Notes: a model not told the origin generated them from the letters alone. A stretch of DNA of 45,951 nt from Marinomonas foliarum (GCF_003337275.1 NZ_QPJQ01000038.1:1-45951); one strand, 5' to 3'; positions 17,246 through 25,287 are shown, counted from the first letter of the stretch. Program-made: numbers and translations.

Positions 17246-18970
17246 ATGCACTACAATAAGAAAAAAATTGCACTCGCCGCCTTACCCTTTGCTGTCATGA
17301 TGCATTCAGCCACCTTATGGGCTGACGCATACTCAGACGCTGCAGAAAAATGGGTAGATACCGAATTCACCGTTTCTACACTAAACAAGCAACAACAGCT
17401 TGACGAAATGCACTGGTTCACCGAAGCCGCGAAAAAATTCCGCGGTATGGAAATCAACGTAGCATCTGAAACCTTAACGACTCATAAATACGAGTCTCAA
17501 GTTTTGGCTAAGGCTTTCCAAGAGATCACTGGTATCAAGGTCAACCATGATCTGATCCAAGAAGGTGATGTAGTCGAAAAACTGCAAACGCAAATGCAGT
17601 CTGGCCGTAACATCTACGATGCTTACGTCAACGATTCCGACTTGATCGGTACCCATTTTCGCTACGGTAAAGTGGTACCAATCTCTGACATGATGCAGGG
17701 CGACGGTAAAGCCTATACTTCACCAACCTTGGATCTGGCTGATTTCATCGGCTTAGATTTCACCACAGGCCCAGATGGCAAACTTTACCAGTTGCCAACA
17801 CAGCAGTTTGCCAACCTTTATTGGTTCCGCGCTGACTGGTTTGCTCGTCCTGATCTAAAAGCCAAATTCAAATCTATCTATGGCTATGAGCTAGGTGTAC
17901 CAGTTAACTGGTCTGCTTATGAAGATATCGCTGAGTTCTTCACCGATAAAGTGAAAACCATCGACGGCGAACGTATATATGGCCACATGGATTACGGTAA
18001 AAAAGACCCATCACTAGGCTGGCGTTTCACCGATGCTTGGTTCTCTATGGCGGGTGCTGGCGACAAGGGTACACCAAATGGCTTACCTGTGGATGAATGG
18101 GGTATTCGTATCAAAGATGCGTGTTCACCTGTTGGCTCAAGTGTCTCTCGTGGTGGTGCAACAAACGGCCCTGCTGCGGTTTATGCAACAACTAAATACG
18201 TCGAATGGTTACGTAAGTACGCGCCACCTGAAGCACAAGGCATGACCTTCTCTGAGTCTGGTCCTGTACCAGCTCAAGGCGCTATTGCTCAGCAAATTTT
18301 TTGGTACACCACTTTTACAGCGGATATGATCAAAGAAGGCTTAGCAGTAGTAAACCCAGACGGCACGCCAAAATGGCGCATGGCTCCTTCTCCGGTTGGG
18401 CCATACTGGGAAGAAGGCATGAAGAAAGGTTATCAAGACGTTGGTGCTTGGACTTTCATGAACTCAACACCAGAAGATCGTCGCTTAGCGGCTTGGTTGT
18501 ACGCTCAGTTCACCACAGCAAAAACGGTTTCTTTGAAGAAAACACTCGTAGGTCTAACACCTATTCGTGAATCCGATATCAACTCTCCAGAAATGGCAGC
18601 GGCTGCTCCTAAATTGGGTGGTTTAGTGGAATTCTACAAAGGGCCTGCGCGTAAAGAATGGTCGCCAACAGGTATCAACGTACCAGATTATCCTAAGCTC
18701 GCTCAACTTTGGTGGCAGTACATTTCTCAAGCAGCAAGCGGAGAAGCAACACCACAAGAAGCACTTAATGGCCTAGCCGCAGCGCAAGATAAGGTTATGG
18801 AGCGTCTAGAACGCGCTAATGTACAACCTATCTGTGGACCAAAAATGAACAAACCGCGTGACGAAGCTTACTGGTTGGCACAACCAGGCTCTCCAAAAGC
18901 GAAATTGTCCAATGAGAAACCTCAAGGCGTTACGGTTTCTTATGATGACCTACTTCGTTCTTGGGAATAA
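17246..18970 (+). CDS. glpV: glycerol ABC transporter substrate-binding protein
   Basis: A periplasmic solute-binding protein of 574 residues with a Sec signal peptide (about 1-26; KKIALAALPFAVMMHSATLWA-like). It is large for its class, which matches GlpV of the Rhizobium glycerol transporter. Typical segments are INVASETLTTHKYESQVLAK, LQTQMQSGRNIYDAYVNDSD and LPTQQFANLYWFRADWF. Two Cys (in KDACSPVG and VQPICGPK) could form a disulfide. It follows a 103-base gap after glpU that holds a loosely repeated CTCTC(T)AGTACGA motif; such gaps often allow separate, higher expression of the binding protein. A strong terminator follows at 19009. Confidence 0.9.
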   Translation: MHYNKKKIALAALPFAVMMHSATLWADAYSDAAEKWVDTEFTVSTLNKQQQLDEMHWFTEAAKKFRGMEINVASETLTTHKYESQVLAKAFQEITGIKVNHDLIQEGDVVEKLQTQMQSGRNIYDAYVNDSDLIGTHFRYGKVVPISDMMQGDGKAYTSPTLDLADFIGLDFTTGPDGKLYQLPTQQFANLYWFRADWFARPDLKAKFKSIYGYELGVPVNWSAYEDIAEFFTDKVKTIDGERIYGHMDYGKKDPSLGWRFTDAWFSMAGAGDKGTPNGLPVDEWGIRIKDACSPVGSSVSRGGATNGPAAVYATTKYVEWLRKYAPPEAQGMTFSESGPVPAQGAIAQQIFWYTTFTADMIKEGLAVVNPDGTPKWRMAPSPVGPYWEEGMKKGYQDVGAWTFMNSTPEDRRLAAWLYAQFTTAKTVSLKKTLVGLTPIRESDINSPEMAAAAPKLGGLVEFYKGPARKEWSPTGINVPDYPKLAQLWWQYISQAASGEATPQEALNGLAAAQDKVMERLERANVQPICGPKMNKPRDEAYWLAQPGSPKAKLSNEKPQGVTVSYDDLLRSWE

Positions 18971-19008
18971 TGTTCGTTATATTGTTTGTCCCAGTACTCT
19001 GAACGTTT

Positions 19009-19033
19009 GACCGGCTTAGGCCGGTCTTTTTTT
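19009..19033 (+). terminator. rho-independent terminator of the glp transporter operon
   Basis: Perfect 7-bp GC-rich stem GACCGGC / GCCGGTC, loop TTAG, then seven T. Confidence 0.92.
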
Positions 19034-19096
19034 GGCGGGAATATGCTGAAATATAGAGGTTATCTGGCAAGTAAACATAGACCAAAAGTCATCAAA

Positions 19097-19279
19097 TCAA
19101 TGAGTGATTTTTTCATCTTCCGTCATTAATGCTTTGAGCTCATCCTGTAAGCTCTCAATTTTTTCGGCCAGTATATGCTGCTGAGAAGGCGGAATTTGGG
19201 CAATATCCTGAAGCGAAACCTTCTCTAAGTTTTCGAGTAAACTGACTAAATGTTCTATGCGGTCATCTTTTCTGTTCAT
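19097..19279 (-). CDS. small hypothetical coiled-coil protein
   Basis: A 60-residue acidic protein, not recognised. It has two heptad-like helices (RIEHLVSLLENLEKVSL and AEKIESLQDELKALM) joined by QIPPSQQ, so a small helical hairpin or dimer is likely. The start at 19279 is chosen because GGAGAG lies 7 bases upstream; an upstream in-frame ATG at 19303 lacks one. It stands alone on the minus strand. Confidence 0.6.
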   Translation of the reverse strand: MNRKDDRIEHLVSLLENLEKVSLQDIAQIPPSQQHILAEKIESLQDELKALMTEDEKITH

Positions 19280-19460
19280 GCGAGTTCTCTCCGTAGATTG
19301 CATGGTAGTTTCTTAACCATAGACAACTTTAGGAAATTACTCTGTCTAATATTTGAAAATTTATGTTAAAAACAGAAAACTTCGCCATTAAACTGACATG
19401 AAACCACTTCAATTCATCTCAGTTTACTCTGAACGATGGGTAATATTGTTAAATGTGGTG

Positions 19461-19643
19461 CTAGCAGCCACCTTTTTTAGCTTGCCCAGGAGGACAAAAC
19501 TTACCAGATGAGCCATTATCTTTGTGACCTTCATCGCTCTTTGCTTCGATATCAATGCCAGCAAATTTCCCGCCCACTCGATTTATCTCGCAACCCGTTA
19601 ACGACACCAAACTGACTGCAATAATAAGTAAAGTGGCTCTCAT
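19461..19643 (-). CDS. small lipoprotein with CPPGQAKKGGC tail
   Basis: A 60-residue lipoprotein. MRATLLIIAVSLVSLTGC is a lipoprotein signal with the lipobox Cys at position 18. The mature peptide ends with FCPPGQAKKGGC; short exported proteins with a CPPGxxKKG-type tail are seen in proteobacteria but I know no function. The two C-terminal Cys could form a disulfide. The start at 19643 follows GAGGAG; an upstream ATG at 19697 lacks such a site. Confidence 0.72.
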   Translation of the reverse strand: MRATLLIIAVSLVSLTGCEINRVGGKFAGIDIEAKSDEGHKDNGSSGKFCPPGQAKKGGC

Positions 19644-19995
19644 AATTATCTCCTCATTCTTCGAATGGGCGAGCATAGCAAAGTACTTTTCATTCAACTC
19701 TCAGCCTTACAAAGTCATGACTGTAATTTTCACTATCCAAAGGTCGCTGACTTTATCCTTTCAGAGCAATCGTCAATCGACCTAATTAATGACTTTTTAT
19801 CAAAAAGCACTGGCTCATATCGGCAACAAACATAGCACGGGGGGGGCTTTGTTAAGCCTTTAGGTGTGAAGTAATCATAACTGTCTGCATAAGTGTTTTT
19901 TCAGACTACAACCCTTCTTTAAATAGAGCTCAATGGTATTATTGGTCTTAGACAGAACTCACTGAGACGCTAACGCTGAACGGGAAACTAATTCG
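19644..19995. other. intergenic region without a recognised gene
   Basis: About 350 bases between the small lipoprotein and the PhyH gene. It contains a run of eight G (19839-19846) and no open frame I would call a gene. It presumably holds divergent promoters, but no strong -35/-10 pair stands out. Confidence 0.5.
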
Positions 19996-20880
19996 ATGAC
20001 ATTATCTAAACAAGAAGATTTCCAAAACAAAGGAGTCCTGAAACTTTCCAATGTCATCGATGTTGAAATGCTTGCCGATGTACAAACCCATCTTTGGCAG
20101 GAAGTGCATCGCAAGTTTGACATTCATCTCGACAAACCTAGCACTTGGTTTTCCAATGTTAACAACCCTATCGGGGACGCTCGCGCAAAACGACTAAACG
20201 GCATGGGGTCGATTATGCGAGAGCTCAAAGCCGCAGGGAAATTAGACGATATCGAGCGTGCGATCCAACCGGTTATCGATCAAATATTTGTCGATCACAC
20301 TTGGCGCCCGCTAGACCTTTGGTATTCTTTGTTAAGCTTTCCAGGTTCAGAGTCAGTTTGGAATGTACCTCATAAATCTTGGCACTGCGATGAACCTGCT
20401 GTGGTAGGTGACGCCAAGCCTTGGAGTTTATTTGTCTTTGTGTTTCTTGATAATGTCACTGCAGATATGGGGGCGACAACCGTCATTTCTGGATCTCATC
20501 GACGAGCGGAGCGTCTTGCCAAAACTCTAGGAACATCCAATAACGAGGAGTTAATAAACGCTTTTTCTTCGGTGAATAGCGGACTGTATGAGAGCCCTAA
20601 AGACGTAACGTTATTGCCTATGGATCAGGTGTTAGACCCTCTTATTCAAGAAGACCCTTGGTTCCAAAAACTTATTCAAGAAGGTTCTCCTGATCAACGA
20701 ATCCAACGATTCATTGAAGAAGGCAATTCGCTACATGGCATCGAACAGAAGGTTGTCACATTGACCGGCACCGCTGGCGACATCATTGTGTTCGATCCGC
20801 GCTGTCTTCACACTTTTTCGGCCAATGTTTCAAATCTTCCTCGACAAGTATTACGACTCGATTTTAGACGCCAAATATAA
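19996..20880 (+). CDS. phytanoyl-CoA dioxygenase (PhyH) family protein
   Basis: A predicted Fe(II)/2-oxoglutarate-dependent oxygenase of 294 residues. The iron-binding facial triad is visible: His130 and Asp132 in SWHCDEP and the distal His272 in DPRCLHTFSAN; the Arg in NLPRQVLRLDFR is a candidate 2-oxoglutarate ligand. DMGATTVISGSHR is the typical PhyH strand. No signal peptide. Substrate unknown; bacterial members hydroxylate varied small molecules. A small gene starts 19 bases downstream and may be co-transcribed. Confidence 0.85.
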   Translation: MTLSKQEDFQNKGVLKLSNVIDVEMLADVQTHLWQEVHRKFDIHLDKPSTWFSNVNNPIGDARAKRLNGMGSIMRELKAAGKLDDIERAIQPVIDQIFVDHTWRPLDLWYSLLSFPGSESVWNVPHKSWHCDEPAVVGDAKPWSLFVFVFLDNVTADMGATTVISGSHRRAERLAKTLGTSNNEELINAFSSVNSGLYESPKDVTLLPMDQVLDPLIQEDPWFQKLIQEGSPDQRIQRFIEEGNSLHGIEQKVVTLTGTAGDIIVFDPRCLHTFSANVSNLPRQVLRLDFRRQI

Positions 20881-20899
20881 CCTACCCTCTAAGGCTTTC

Positions 20900-21238
20900 A
20901 TGACCACAATGACACGCAACGACGAACAGACAGATCATTCAGGTGAGACATTAAACAATGCGAGAAAGGCATTTGAGATCAGTTTGTCTAACTTCACCAC
21001 GGATCATGCGGATATCATCAGCCACATGAAGGAAATTGTGGAGATTTTACTTAAGCAAAAACAGTTTGCCGAGGCTTTAAAAGAAATAGAGCAGTTAAAG
21101 AAACTGGCGACTTCTAATAAGAAGATAAAAATTGCCATGCTGGAAATGAAAGGTCGAATCAAACAAGTTGGCGCTAGATCTGGCTTTCGATCTAGAGCCA
21201 CCAAAAAATATACGACAAAAAAACCTAAGAACGCTTAA
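20900..21238 (+). CDS. small hypothetical protein after PhyH
   Basis: A 112-residue protein, not recognised. It starts 19 bases after the PhyH stop, with AAGG about 6 bases before the ATG. The centre is helical (ARKAFEISLSNFTTDHAD, EALKEIEQLKKLATSNKKIK) and could be a short TPR-like or coiled-coil hairpin; the C-terminus is strongly basic (GFRSRATKKYTTKKPKN), possibly binding nucleic acid or a membrane. Its TAA stop lies inside the TTAA target site of the adjacent MITE, so the insertion did not alter the protein. Confidence 0.55.
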   Translation: MTTMTRNDEQTDHSGETLNNARKAFEISLSNFTTDHADIISHMKEIVEILLKQKQFAEALKEIEQLKKLATSNKKIKIAMLEMKGRIKQVGARSGFRSRATKKYTTKKPKNA

Positions 21239-21500
21239 GGAAGGTACGAATAAGTCTACTAAGCCTCAGTCTTTCAGAGAAACCGTCAAATAAGGCGCGA
21301 CTCTGAAGGAATGTAGGTACCTTTCAAAGAGTCGCAACGACATGTGACGTTTTCTCTGAAAGACCCGCAGGGCATGGCCTAAAAGCCTGTATTCTTTGTT
21401 GAACACCTCGCAAATAGAACCACTATTCACATTCGGCACTCGCCTCGAACAACAGGCTTTTATCCACATGCTGAGGCAAGAGGACTTGCTCGCACCTTCC
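21239..21500. mobile_element. IS5-type MITE, 262 bp, flanked by TTAA duplications
   Basis: The ends are inverted repeats: the left end reads GGAAGGTACGAATAAGT and the right end, complemented, GGAAGGTGCGAGCAAGT (14 of 17 identical); both arms share GCCTCAG further in. This end sequence is close to the ends of IS5. TTAA flanks both sides (21235-21238 and 21501-21504), which fits the 4-bp YTAR target of the IS5 group. No transposase frame lies inside. The interior holds two nested inverted repeats: 21270-21363 and a second pair based on AAAAGCCTGT / ACAGGCTTTT. It is therefore a non-autonomous element moved by an IS5-like transposase. Confidence 0.78.
21270..21363. repeat. long two-tier hairpin inside the MITE
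   Basis: The outer arms at 21270-21288 and 21345-21363 pair 18 of 19 bases; the inner arms GCGACTCT (21297-21304) and AGAGTCGC (21328-21335) pair perfectly, with AAGG/CCTT further in. As RNA it would form a long stem on either strand and could stop or process transcripts from both flanking convergent genes. Confidence 0.8.
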
Positions 21501-22292
21501 TTAATCAAAGCGGAAGCTAGACGCCGTCCAACCACCAAACAATCCTTCGTCATGATAAACACAGGTGGCTTTGCCATCCTCTGCGGCACCAAGGGCAACC
21601 ATAAGAGGAATCAAATGATCTTCTCGTGGATGGCAAAGACGAGCGTAAGGGGCTTTGTCCCACTCAATGATGTTAGCACTGCGCTCGGCTGGCTCGGATT
21701 CTAATAAGGTTTCATGTAGCCAAGCATCAAAATCAGTAGAAGGTTTAATGGCTTGCGGGCCTCTTAACCCAAGGTTGTGAAAGCTTAAACCACTTCCGAC
21801 GATCAATACGCCCTCTTCACGCAAGGGTGCCAAGGCACGACCTAACGCCATATGTTCTTCTGGGTTTAGGTTCGATTTAAGTGACAATTGAACCAGTGGC
21901 ATATCTGCTTCTGGGTACATCACGGCCATTGGAGCGAACGCACCGTGGTCAAAACCTTTTTTGTCATCCAGATCCACCGGAAAGCCTGCACTTTTAATGA
22001 GATCTGCGACGCGATTAGCCACCTCTGGCGAGCCAGGGGCTTGGTATTTCACTTCATAAGTATGTGCAGGAAAACCGTAATAATCGTATTCCATTCCAGG
22101 CGCAGGGTTAGACTGAACACCAAAGGTTTTGCGTTCCCAATGACCTGATATCATCAAAATCGCTTTTGGCTTTTCAGGCAATTCTTGTGTCATTCGAACC
22201 AAAGACGCTTCAAGATTAGAAAACATGGCGCGCATGTCAGCAATATAAGGCCAAGGGCCGCCGCCGTGTGAAATAAAATAAGTGGGTAACAT
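21501..22292 (-). CDS. ygiD: LigB-superfamily extradiol dioxygenase, YgiD-like
   Basis: A 263-residue DODA-type class III extradiol dioxygenase. The metal ligands are the conserved His in FISHGGG (His9), MISGHWE and FDHGAFAP, with a further His pair in CHPREDHLIPLM. E. coli YgiD, of the same length and architecture, cleaves L-DOPA (4,5-extradiol). Cytosolic, zinc or iron dependent. The start at 22292 follows GAGGTG. The stop codon lies in the right-hand TTAA copy of the MITE, so the coding sequence is complete. The physiological substrate here is unknown. Confidence 0.88.
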   Translation of the reverse strand: MLPTYFISHGGGPWPYIADMRAMFSNLEASLVRMTQELPEKPKAILMISGHWERKTFGVQSNPAPGMEYDYYGFPAHTYEVKYQAPGSPEVANRVADLIKSAGFPVDLDDKKGFDHGAFAPMAVMYPEADMPLVQLSLKSNLNPEEHMALGRALAPLREEGVLIVGSGLSFHNLGLRGPQAIKPSTDFDAWLHETLLESEPAERSANIIEWDKAPYARLCHPREDHLIPLMVALGAAEDGKATCVYHDEGLFGGWTASSFRFD

Positions 22293-22468
22293 AGTTGTTC
22301 ACCTCTAAAACTGGAGTAAGTAGCCAACTTGCAAAACGCTGAATTGGCTTTATTGAATGAGATCAGTCTAGGCTTGCTCATCGGCTGGATCAATATGCCT
22401 TCAGTTAACCCATCATTTCATTCTGATTAATAATCTCCAAAAAAGATCTACTACGTTTCTTTTCAATC

Positions 22469-22510
22469 AAAAAAACACCGCCAATTAGATAAATAGTGAC
22501 GGTGCTTTTT
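22469..22510 (-). terminator. probable terminator after the VOC gene
   Basis: A short stem CACCG / CGGTG with a long loop, followed on the minus strand by seven T. It lies just past the VOC gene stop. The stem is only 5 bp, so confidence is moderate. Confidence 0.45.
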
Positions 22511-22528
22511 CGGGTTAATCACCGACTC

Positions 22529-22912
22529 TTAGTTATTATTGGCTTTTTCAGGAGTATAGACACGCAAACGATGACCATCTGGATCAAGCGCTGTAAAAGT
22601 AGTCCCGAAATCCATGATGGTTGGCTCTTGAATAATATCGACTCCCAACTCTCGCCATTTGATGTAGTTAATCTGCAAAGTAATCAGGTTATCAAGAGTT
22701 AACGCCACTTCCATACTGCCCGCGGGCACATCCTTGGCTGTTGGAAAAACATCTTCTCGCACCCACAAACCAAACTTCGCGCCAGTTTCCGAAACAAACA
22801 AAGCAAAGCTTTCGGTGGCTTCTACCGGTTCGCGCTCAAATAAAGAACGATAAAAATCCACGCTGCGTTGAACATTGTCGACATATAAGATGGTGAAATT
22901 TGAAAGATCCAT
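22529..22912 (-). CDS. VOC-superfamily (glyoxalase-fold) protein
   Basis: A 127-residue VOC protein with two beta-alpha-beta-beta-beta units: FTILYVDNVQRSVDFYRSLF at the N-terminus and EVALTLDNL...DPDGHRLRVYTPE in the second half. The set resembles small glyoxalase/bleomycin-resistance-like proteins, often called PhnB-like or drug-binding. Metal ligands are not well conserved, so a binding or resistance role is as likely as catalysis. It lies 136 bases downstream of the Rrf2-WYL pair on the same strand. Confidence 0.85.
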   Translation of the reverse strand: MDLSNFTILYVDNVQRSVDFYRSLFEREPVEATESFALFVSETGAKFGLWVREDVFPTAKDVPAGSMEVALTLDNLITLQINYIKWRELGVDIIQEPTIMDFGTTFTALDPDGHRLRVYTPEKANNN

Positions 22913-23048
22913 ACTGACATTCCTATTCGCTGTTTATATTTCACATTAAAAGTTTAGTACTTCTCATCAGGCTTTGGCCCGATAAAGTGAGAATAAATAA
23001 GCGGAGTGTCAGATCTTGTCAGTAGTGATTTGAAGTGAAAGCGATTTA

Positions 23049-23741
23049 TTAGGAAGACTTAAGCTCATGCAAAGTTGCTCGCCATTGTTTAAGCAATACA
23101 TGACGAGGCGTTGCGTAACGCGTGTTTATTAACTCACAAGAGAAAATTCTATCCGCCCGAAAATTACGAATGTCTTGGCGCAATTCACACCAAGCCACTA
23201 ACACCCGAACCTCATCAAAATACCCCAAGGCAAATGGCCAGATTCGACGCTGAGACTGCTTGCCTTTTAAATCTCGATAATCAATGGAGAGAACCTTTTC
23301 ATCTCGAATCGCTTGGCGAACGTCGCCCATATCCACCGTATCTGTGGTCATCTCTTTACTCGGACCGATCAGCAAAGTCGTATCGTCGAGCATGTCTTTT
23401 AACTCTATAGGCAATACCGCTGCAATTTTGTTCAAGGCATTTTGTGCGCCGTCGCTTAATTGGTTGTCAGTGCGTTGCGACACCCAACGAGCGCCAAGAA
23501 CCAAAGCTTCTATTTCTTCCTCGGTGAACATTAATGGCGGCAGTAGAAAACCAGGCTTAAGTACGTAACCCACGCCCGCTTCACCTTGGATATTTGCCCC
23601 CTGTTCTTGCAGAGTCGCAATGTCTCGATACAAGGTTCGTACACTCACCTCCAGCTTGTCAGCTAAGGTCTGGCCAGATACCGGATATCGATGACTGCGC
23701 AGTAAAGCAATGAGAGCAAGCAAACGTTGAGAACGAACCAC
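23049..23741 (-). CDS. YafY-type HTH-WYL transcriptional regulator
   Basis: A 230-residue regulator: an N-terminal HTH_11 domain (LLALIALLRSHRYPVSGQTL, VSVRTLYRDIATLQEQGANI) and a WYL domain from about residue 135 (VLSIDYRDLKGKQSQRRIWP, FRADRIFS). WYL domains bind ligands or nucleic acid. It starts 4 bases after the Rrf2 gene, so the two regulators are one operon. It is probably involved with the VOC gene or the divergent oxidoreductase. Confidence 0.9.
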   Translation of the reverse strand: MVRSQRLLALIALLRSHRYPVSGQTLADKLEVSVRTLYRDIATLQEQGANIQGEAGVGYVLKPGFLLPPLMFTEEEIEALVLGARWVSQRTDNQLSDGAQNALNKIAAVLPIELKDMLDDTTLLIGPSKEMTTDTVDMGDVRQAIRDEKVLSIDYRDLKGKQSQRRIWPFALGYFDEVRVLVAWCELRQDIRNFRADRIFSCELINTRYATPRHVLLKQWRATLHELKSS

Positions 23742-23745
23742 GTTT

Positions 23746-24225
23746 TTACTCTCCGCTAGAGGTTTGTTGGTTCAGCGGATAATCCGCAAAACCGACCGCT
23801 AACTTGTCCAATGTCACATCCCGAAAACGCTCTAACAATAACGCTTCTGCTTCAATCAATACGTCACTAATCGCTTGGTTAACGGCGATTTCAATCGGAC
23901 AAGATGTGTGTTCATCAGACAATCCAATGGTAAATACTGAACTGTCGCCCATGGCATTATGAATGTCTAACAAGGTGATGTCTGATAACGCCATTGCTAA
24001 TGACCAACCACCACCGTGACCTTTAACAGAGGTGACATAGCCTTTGTCTCGCAAACCTGCCATGGTGCGGCGCACCACAACGGGATTGGTATTAAGCATC
24101 TTAGCAATTTTTTCAGACGTGGCAGGCGCATCTAACTGATCCATGTGAATCAGTACATGCAGCATACGGGATAAACGGCTGTCTTTTCTCATCAGCAATC
24201 TCATGGTGAATAACGATCTTTGCAT
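23746..24225 (-). CDS. Rrf2-family transcriptional repressor
   Basis: An Rrf2-family winged-helix regulator of up to 159 residues (DSRLSRMLHVLIHMDQ, SEKIAKMLNTNPVVVRRTMA, GHGGGWSLAM). Only one Cys is present (HTSCPIEIA), so an IscR-like iron-sulfur cluster is unlikely; it resembles the YwnA/YmdC type, which may sense small molecules or redox state. The ATG at 24225 is used here, but the ATG at 24192 (MRKDSRLSR) fits the family better. It is divergent from an FAD oxidoreductase, with three operator-like repeats between them. Confidence 0.88.
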   Translation of the reverse strand: MQRSLFTMRLLMRKDSRLSRMLHVLIHMDQLDAPATSEKIAKMLNTNPVVVRRTMAGLRDKGYVTSVKGHGGGWSLAMALSDITLLDIHNAMGDSSVFTIGLSDEHTSCPIEIAVNQAISDVLIEAEALLLERFRDVTLDKLAVGFADYPLNQQTSSGE

Positions 24226-24241
24226 TCTAACTCAGTTTGTC

Positions 24242-24302
24242 ATGAAACATTAAAAGTATCGTGAGTTGACTTTGATGTTTCATGTAACTTATGATGTTTC
24301 AT
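24242..24302. promoter_or_regulatory. promoter and repeated operator between rrf2-type and oxidoreductase genes
   Basis: ATGTTTCAT occurs twice in direct orientation, within TGATGTTTCAT at 24273-24283 and 24292-24302, starts 19 bases apart (about two helical turns). It occurs once inverted, as ATGAAACAT at 24242-24250. A good sigma-70 promoter, TTGACT (24266) - 18 bases - TATGAT (24290), faces the oxidoreductase; one repeat covers the spacer and one overlaps the -10. A repressor bound here would block the promoter; the adjacent Rrf2 protein is the obvious candidate. Confidence 0.65.
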
Positions 24303-24337
24303 AAATATTTATTCTTGATAAAAATGAGGAACAACCA

Positions 24338-25234
24338 ATGCAACTCGACGTTATCGTAATTGGTGGAAGCTTTGCTGGGCTTTCCGCTGCCATGCAGCTC
24401 GTAAGAGGACAAAGAACCGTTACTGTCATCGACGCAGGCGAACCCAGAAATCGTTTCGCAGATGAATCTCATGGATTTTTCGGCTTGGATGGCGTGTCGC
24501 CATTTGCCATTCAGCAAGAGGCTTATCGACAGTTACTAAAATACCCAACCGCCAGTATTGTGGAAGGCAAAGCGACAAGCGTCGAAAAGCACACTGAAGG
24601 ATTCAGCGTTACGCTTGCAGACAAAAGCATATTGACCAGTAAGAAGCTCATTTTGGCAACTGGATTAAAAGATGAGATTCCAGACATCCCTGGCCTAAAA
24701 GAACGCTGGGGGGCAACCGTCATTCACTGCCCTTATTGTCATGGCTATGAAGTTCGTAACCAGCCACTTGGCGTTCTTGCCACCAGCCCTATATCCATTC
24801 ATCAAGCAGGGATGATCCCTGACTGGGGCCCAACTACTTATTTTACTCAGGGTCTCTACGAGCCGGACGAAGAGCAAAGCGCCTTCCTGAAAAAACGTGG
24901 CGTTACCATTGAAAACACACCGATAGTTGAAGTACTTGGACGAACACCTGAAATATCCACGGTGTACCTTGCTGACGGTAGGGCAATTCGTATTGCGGCA
25001 CTCTTTGTTGCCCCCAAGACTCATATGACAAGCCCATTTGCAGAACAGTTAGGCTGTGAGTTTGAAGAAGGCCCTCTTGGTCTTGTGATCAAAACCAATG
25101 CAATGAAACAAACGTCAGTAGAAGGTGTCTTTGCGGCTGGCGATGCCGCCAGCCCAATGCACAATGCTACCTTAGCCTCGGCTGCTGGTGTAATGGCCGG
25201 TGGTGGCGCTCATCAGTCATTAATGCACGATTAA
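24338..25234 (+). CDS. thioredoxin-reductase-like FAD oxidoreductase
   Basis: A 298-residue NAD(P)/FAD-dependent oxidoreductase of the TrxB-like group. It has an N-terminal FAD Rossmann motif (VIVIGGSFAGLSAAMQL), the redox pair CPYC in HCPYCHGYEV, and a C-terminal FAD motif GVFAAGDAASP. The central NADPH part is shorter and less typical than in TrxB, as in the group that works with unusual partners rather than thioredoxin. Cytosolic. AGGA precedes the ATG. Its divergent Rrf2 neighbour probably represses it. Confidence 0.88.
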   Translation: MQLDVIVIGGSFAGLSAAMQLVRGQRTVTVIDAGEPRNRFADESHGFFGLDGVSPFAIQQEAYRQLLKYPTASIVEGKATSVEKHTEGFSVTLADKSILTSKKLILATGLKDEIPDIPGLKERWGATVIHCPYCHGYEVRNQPLGVLATSPISIHQAGMIPDWGPTTYFTQGLYEPDEEQSAFLKKRGVTIENTPIVEVLGRTPEISTVYLADGRAIRIAALFVAPKTHMTSPFAEQLGCEFEEGPLGLVIKTNAMKQTSVEGVFAAGDAASPMHNATLASAAGVMAGGGAHQSLMHD

Positions 25235-25252
25235 CCTGTTCTTGTCTTTACA

Positions 25253-25287
25253 TGAGGTATCAACACACGCCTGATACCTCATTTTTT
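25253..25287 (+). terminator. rho-independent terminator of the oxidoreductase gene
   Basis: Perfect 10-bp stem TGAGGTATCA / TGATACCTCA with a 9-nt loop, followed by six T. Confidence 0.9.

Noticed and set aside
19839..19846. Run of eight G as a possible phase-variation tract
   Set aside because: It lies outside any gene or clear promoter spacer, so slippage there has no obvious target.
21266..21704. Frames on both strands running across the MITE
   Set aside because: They join MITE sequence to the opposite strand of the ygiD-like gene and resemble no transposase; no transposase remnant was recognised.
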